Source of the DNA: Dethiosulfatibacter sp.
GTDB taxonomy: Bacteria > Bacillota_A > Clostridia > Tissierellales > Dethiosulfatibacteraceae
Assembly: GCA_019084435.1 (NCBI GenBank)
Contig: JAHRFV010000034.1
Span: forward strand, 1 to 8,352
DNA: 8,352 bases
Direction of reading: 5' to 3'
Below are positions 5,728 to 8,352 of the stretch, in pieces (the first letter of the stretch is position 1; the number at the start of each line of letters is the position of its first letter). A program made the translations under genes and the position numbers. Under the pieces are notes generated by a model that saw only the letters and a program-made list of their open reading frames with translations, did not search any database and had not been told where the DNA came from.

Positions 5728-7573
5728 GAACTTATTTGACGAAATATTAATGAGGGTTGAGAAACCGGCAAGATATACAGGTGGAGAACTAAATTCCATC
5801 GTTAAAGATATAAACGACGTGAATATAAGATTTGCTTTCGCTTTTCCGGACGTATATGAAGTCGGGATGTCACACTTGGGTATGCATATCATTTATAACT
5901 TGCTCAACAGCTATCCCAATATCTGGTGTGAAAGAGTGTTTACACCCTGGACAGATATGGAGAAGGAACTTCGAAACCATCAGGTTGAACTGTTCTCCCT
6001 TGAAAGCAACGACAGTCTGAAATCATTCGATTTTGTTGGTTTTACACTGCAGTATGAGATGAGCTATACCAATATTCTGAATATGATGCAGCTTTCAGGG
6101 ATACCCCTAGAGAGCCATAAAAGAGACGAGACATATCCTTTAATAATAGCGGGTGGACCATGTGCATTCAATCCTGAGCCGCTGCACGAGTTTATCGATA
6201 TGTTCTTTATTGGAGAAGGCGAGGAGCTTCTGCTTGAAGTGATGGCTCTTTATGAAAAGCATAAAGAAGGTGGCTATTCAAAGCAAGCTTTTCTAAAGGA
6301 AGCTTGTCAGGTCGAAGGAATCTACGTGCCGTCTTTCTACGATGTTGTCTATGATGATACCGGAAAGATTTCTAAAAGGATAAAGCTTTATGATAACGCA
6401 CCAGATGTGATCAAGAAGAGGATCATCAAAGATCTGAACAAATCATATTTTCCTGATAAGATCATTGTTCCATTCATAGAAACAGTTCACGACAGGATAG
6501 TTCTTGAGATATTCAGAGGATGTACAAGGGGATGCAGATTTTGCCAGGCAGGTATGATTTACAGACCAGTAAGAGAGAAATCAGTTGAGACACTTCTGGC
6601 TCAGGCTGAATTGTTGCTGGATAGCACAGGACATGAGGAGATATCATTGTCCTCATTAAGCACAGGTGACTATTCCAAACTAATTGAGCTTTCTCAAGCC
6701 CTGCTGGACAAGTACGAGGAACGAAGAATAGGGTTGTCATTGCCATCACTGCGTCTGGATTCAATTACATTTGGATTAATTGAAAGGGTACAGAAAGTCA
6801 GGAAATCAGGCCTTACATTTGCTCCCGAAGCAGGATCACAAAGGATGAGAGATGTAATCAACAAAAACATTACTGAGGAAGATATACTAGGTTCGGTTAA
6901 AACAGCTTTTGAGCTGGGCTGGTCCAATATTAAGCTGTATTTTATGGTTGGATTACCAGGAGAAACAAGAGATGATATATATGGCATTAAAGAGATGGTA
7001 TATAAGATAAAAGATGCCTTCTTTGACAGACCGAGAGAGGCTATCAGAGGAAATTTCAATATTAATGTCAGTGCTGCATGCTTTGTTCCCAAGCCCTTTA
7101 CACCCTTTCAGTGGGATCCACAGAATACAGTTAAAGAGTTTCAGGACAAAACCGGTTATCTGAAGAGAGAAATAAAAGACAGAAAAATCTCGTTTTCATA
7201 TCATGATCCCAAGCTGAGCTATCTGGAAGGAGTCTTCGCATTGGGAGACAGGCGTGTCGCCAATGGTATGAAGAGAGCATTTGAGATGGGTTGCACCTTC
7301 GATGGCTGGGGAGATCAGTTTGATTATGATAAGTGGTTGGCAGCATTTAAGGAAGAAAACATTTCTATGGACTTTTACAACAGTAGAAAAAAAGAGTACG
7401 ATGAAATTCTACCATGGGATTTCATTGATTGCGGCGTCAGAAAAGAATACCTGATAGATGAAAAGGAAAAATCTCTTAAAGAAATCACTACAGATGATTG
7501 TAGAGTCAATTGTTCAGGATGTGGTGTCAATACTAGTTTAGTCGGAGGGCCTTGCTTTGAAGATAGTCTTTAA
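5720..7573 (+). CDS. TIGR03960-type ('B12-binding') radical SAM protein, function unknown
   Basis: A 617-residue cytoplasmic protein. The N-terminal part (about 30-175) has a Rossmann-like region related to cobalamin-binding domains, with FAFPDVYEVGMSHLGMHI (start 39) and IIAGGPCAFNPEPL (142-155); the classical DxHxxG cobalamin ligand motif is not visible, so B12 use is doubtful. The radical SAM core (about 255-480) has the cluster motif CTRGCRFC (Cys268, Cys272, Cys275), FRGC just before it, and FAPEAGSQRMRDVINK (367-382). The C-terminal region carries four more cysteines (594, 598, 601, 612; CRVNCSGCG), possibly binding a second cluster or metal. The substrate is unknown. It starts at TTG within the end of nfo and overlaps the DUF2344 partner gene by 17 bp, the usual partnership for this family. 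Confidence 0.9.
   Translation: MNKNLFDEILMRVEKPARYTGGELNSIVKDINDVNIRFAFAFPDVYEVGMSHLGMHIIYNLLNSYPNIWCERVFTPWTDMEKELRNHQVELFSLESNDSLKSFDFVGFTLQYEMSYTNILNMMQLSGIPLESHKRDETYPLIIAGGPCAFNPEPLHEFIDMFFIGEGEELLLEVMALYEKHKEGGYSKQAFLKEACQVEGIYVPSFYDVVYDDTGKISKRIKLYDNAPDVIKKRIIKDLNKSYFPDKIIVPFIETVHDRIVLEIFRGCTRGCRFCQAGMIYRPVREKSVETLLAQAELLLDSTGHEEISLSSLSTGDYSKLIELSQALLDKYEERRIGLSLPSLRLDSITFGLIERVQKVRKSGLTFAPEAGSQRMRDVINKNITEEDILGSVKTAFELGWSNIKLYFMVGLPGETRDDIYGIKEMVYKIKDAFFDRPREAIRGNFNINVSAACFVPKPFTPFQWDPQNTVKEFQDKTGYLKREIKDRKISFSYHDPKLSYLEGVFALGDRRVANGMKRAFEMGCTFDGWGDQFDYDKWLAAFKEENISMDFYNSRKKEYDEILPWDFIDCGVRKEYLIDEKEKSLKEITTDDCRVNCSGCGVNTSLVGGPCFEDSL
7544..7559 (+). promoter_or_regulatory. Ribosome binding site and TTG start of the DUF2344 gene
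   Basis: GGAGG at 7544-7548 lies eight bases before TTG at 7557-7559, inside the last codons of the radical SAM gene. Starting here gives the family's typical opening (MKIVFKYTKLGKLKFISHLD), so the TTG is well supported. Confidence 0.75.
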
Positions 7574-8228
7574 GTATACCAAATTGGGAAAATTGAAATT
7601 CATATCACATCTTGATAATCTTAGGGTACTACAGAGAGCATTGAGAAGAACAGGGATTATGGCAAAATACTCTGAAGGATTCAATCCTCATCCGAAACTG
7701 AGCATTGCTTATCCGTTGTCGCTTGGGGTAGAGAGCATAGGAGAGATAGCAGAGGTGGATATTATAAACGATATAAGCATATCTGAGTTTGTGGACAGAA
7801 TGAACCACTGCCTGCCACATGGTATGCTCATCACCGAGGCCTCTGAATACTTAGGCAATCAATCGATCCCTTCCATGGTTTGTTCGCAGGTTTATCTTTT
7901 CAGAATCAGTCATAACGATGAGGAATCTGTAAATGCTACAATTAGTTCACTGAATGGGTTATTGGATAATGATTACATGATAATCAGAGAGAAAAAAAAG
8001 AAAAACAAGATTGTTAAAAAAGAGATGAATCTGACATCCTTCATATTGGGCATTGAGCTGATCAACATAGAAATGCTGGATATTGATATCAAAATTACCA
8101 TACATGTCAGTGACAGCGGAAGCTTGAAGGTTGATGAAGTAAGAGAATTCATATATAATAGTCTAGATGGTGTAAAAACCATTGAGGTTCAAAGGACTGC
8201 ACTTAATTTTATTGACAAAGTGATATAA
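7557..8228 (+). CDS. TIGR03936/DUF2344 radical SAM-linked protein
   Basis: A 223-residue protein of the family encoded next to, or fused to, TIGR03960 radical SAM proteins. Diagnostic features are FKYTKLGKLKFISHLDNLR (5-23), SEGFNPHPKLS (39-49) and YPLSLGVES (52-60). A lysine-rich patch (146-155) is encoded by an A-rich stretch with eight adenines at 7992-7999. No catalytic motif is evident. It probably acts with the preceding radical SAM enzyme, for example as substrate- or RNA-binding subunit, but that is inference. The 17-bp overlap suggests translational coupling and matched amounts. The -35 box of the rplU promoter lies inside its last codons. In relatives, as I recall, an RNase E/G gene often follows; here rplU comes next. 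Confidence 0.88.
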   Translation: MKIVFKYTKLGKLKFISHLDNLRVLQRALRRTGIMAKYSEGFNPHPKLSIAYPLSLGVESIGEIAEVDIINDISISEFVDRMNHCLPHGMLITEASEYLGNQSIPSMVCSQVYLFRISHNDEESVNATISSLNGLLDNDYMIIREKKKKNKIVKKEMNLTSFILGIELINIEMLDIDIKITIHVSDSGSLKVDEVREFIYNSLDGVKTIEVQRTALNFIDKVI

Positions 8229-8240
8229 ATTAGGTATAAT
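8212..8240 (+). promoter_or_regulatory. Perfect-consensus promoter for the L21 leader and rplU
   Basis: TTGACA at 8212-8217, 17 bp, then TATAAT at 8235-8240: an exact match to the vegetative sigma consensus. The -35 lies within the final codons of the DUF2344 gene. Transcription should start near 8247, just ahead of the L21 leader. This makes rplU strongly expressed independently of the nfo-radical SAM genes. Confidence 0.85.
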
Positions 8241-8246
8241 ACTTAT

Positions 8247-8323
8247 TTGTAAGCAGCCGCTCTGAACAGGTTTAAAACGAAAGTACCTGCTAAGGCGAGA
8301 CTGGGTAGAGGAGGTGTTTTATT
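8247..8323 (+). promoter_or_regulatory. Ribosomal protein L21 leader RNA
   Basis: The 5' untranslated region of rplU resembles the L21 leader found in Firmicutes, a cis-acting structure thought to let L21 repress its own operon. A clear hairpin pairs CAGGT (8267-8271) with ACCTG (8285-8289); a further A-U and C-G pair (8277-8278 with 8283-8284) closes a GAAA tetraloop (8279-8282). Flanking CAGCCGC (8254-8260) and GGCGAGACTGGG (8294-8305) can form an outer closing stem, for example CAG 8254-8256 with CTG 8301-8303. The ribosome binding site GGAGG (8310-8314) is just downstream of this segment. Identification rests on position and remembered sequence character, not a covariance search. Confidence 0.78.
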
Positions 8324-8352
8324 ATGTACGCAATAATTGAAACTGGTGGTAA
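8324..8352 (+). CDS. rplU: 50S ribosomal protein L21, start only (runs off window)
   Basis: Only the first nine codons and two bases are present, reading MYAIIETGG, the highly conserved start of bacterial ribosomal protein L21 of the large subunit. The ATG has a strong GGAGG (8310-8314) nine bases upstream, a consensus promoter and an L21-type leader, all of which agree. The gene is expected to continue with a Prp-type protease gene and rpmA (L27) as in other Firmicutes, but these lie outside the window. Confidence 0.9.

Noticed and set aside
6694..7092. Open minus-strand frame of 132 codons inside the radical SAM gene
   Set aside because: It lies wholly opposite conserved radical SAM coding sequence with no start signals; a chance shadow frame.

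Overview
The window is AT-rich bacterial DNA with tightly packed genes, strong GGAGG-type ribosome binding sites, sigma-A-like promoters and three TTG start codons. The gene families (clostridial-type nucleoside kinase, RodA, LUD protein, endonuclease IV, the paired radical SAM genes ahead of rplU, and an L21 leader RNA) point to a low-GC Firmicute, most likely a member of the Clostridia. This is inferred from gene content and style; no 16S or other decisive marker is present.

Layout. Positions 1-254 hold a near-perfect inverted repeat (two 104-bp arms, 46-bp spacer). It cuts into a minus-strand gene for a small membrane-anchored protein with an MltG/YceG-like LysM-type domain, and looks like a fold-back at a contig end. 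A divergent promoter region (about 431-560) separates this gene from a plus-strand pair: an RluA-family pseudouridine synthase (561-1490) and, 27 nt later, a nucleoside kinase (1518-2996). The kinase converges on the cell-elongation glycosyltransferase gene rodA (2993-4105, minus), and the two stop codons overlap in a TTAA. Upstream of rodA on the same strand is a stand-alone LUD-domain protein (4150-4782). A second divergent promoter region (4783-4875) then leads into a plus-strand run of overlapping genes: nfo (endonuclease IV), a TIGR03960-type radical SAM protein, and its partner TIGR03936/DUF2344 protein. A perfect-consensus promoter whose -35 box lies inside the last of these drives a predicted L21 leader and rplU, of which only the first 29 bases are in the window.

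How they work together. The genes are mostly housekeeping: rRNA modification (Rlu), nucleotide salvage (kinase), wall synthesis (RodA and perhaps the MltG-like protein), base-excision repair (Nfo) and ribosome synthesis (L21). The least understood part is the radical SAM pair, which is translationally coupled internally and to nfo and sits directly before the L21 gene. The RNase E/G gene that I recall often lying between the pair and rplU is absent here. No mobile element, CRISPR, defence or phage gene is visible, and there is no gene-free stretch longer than 300 bases.
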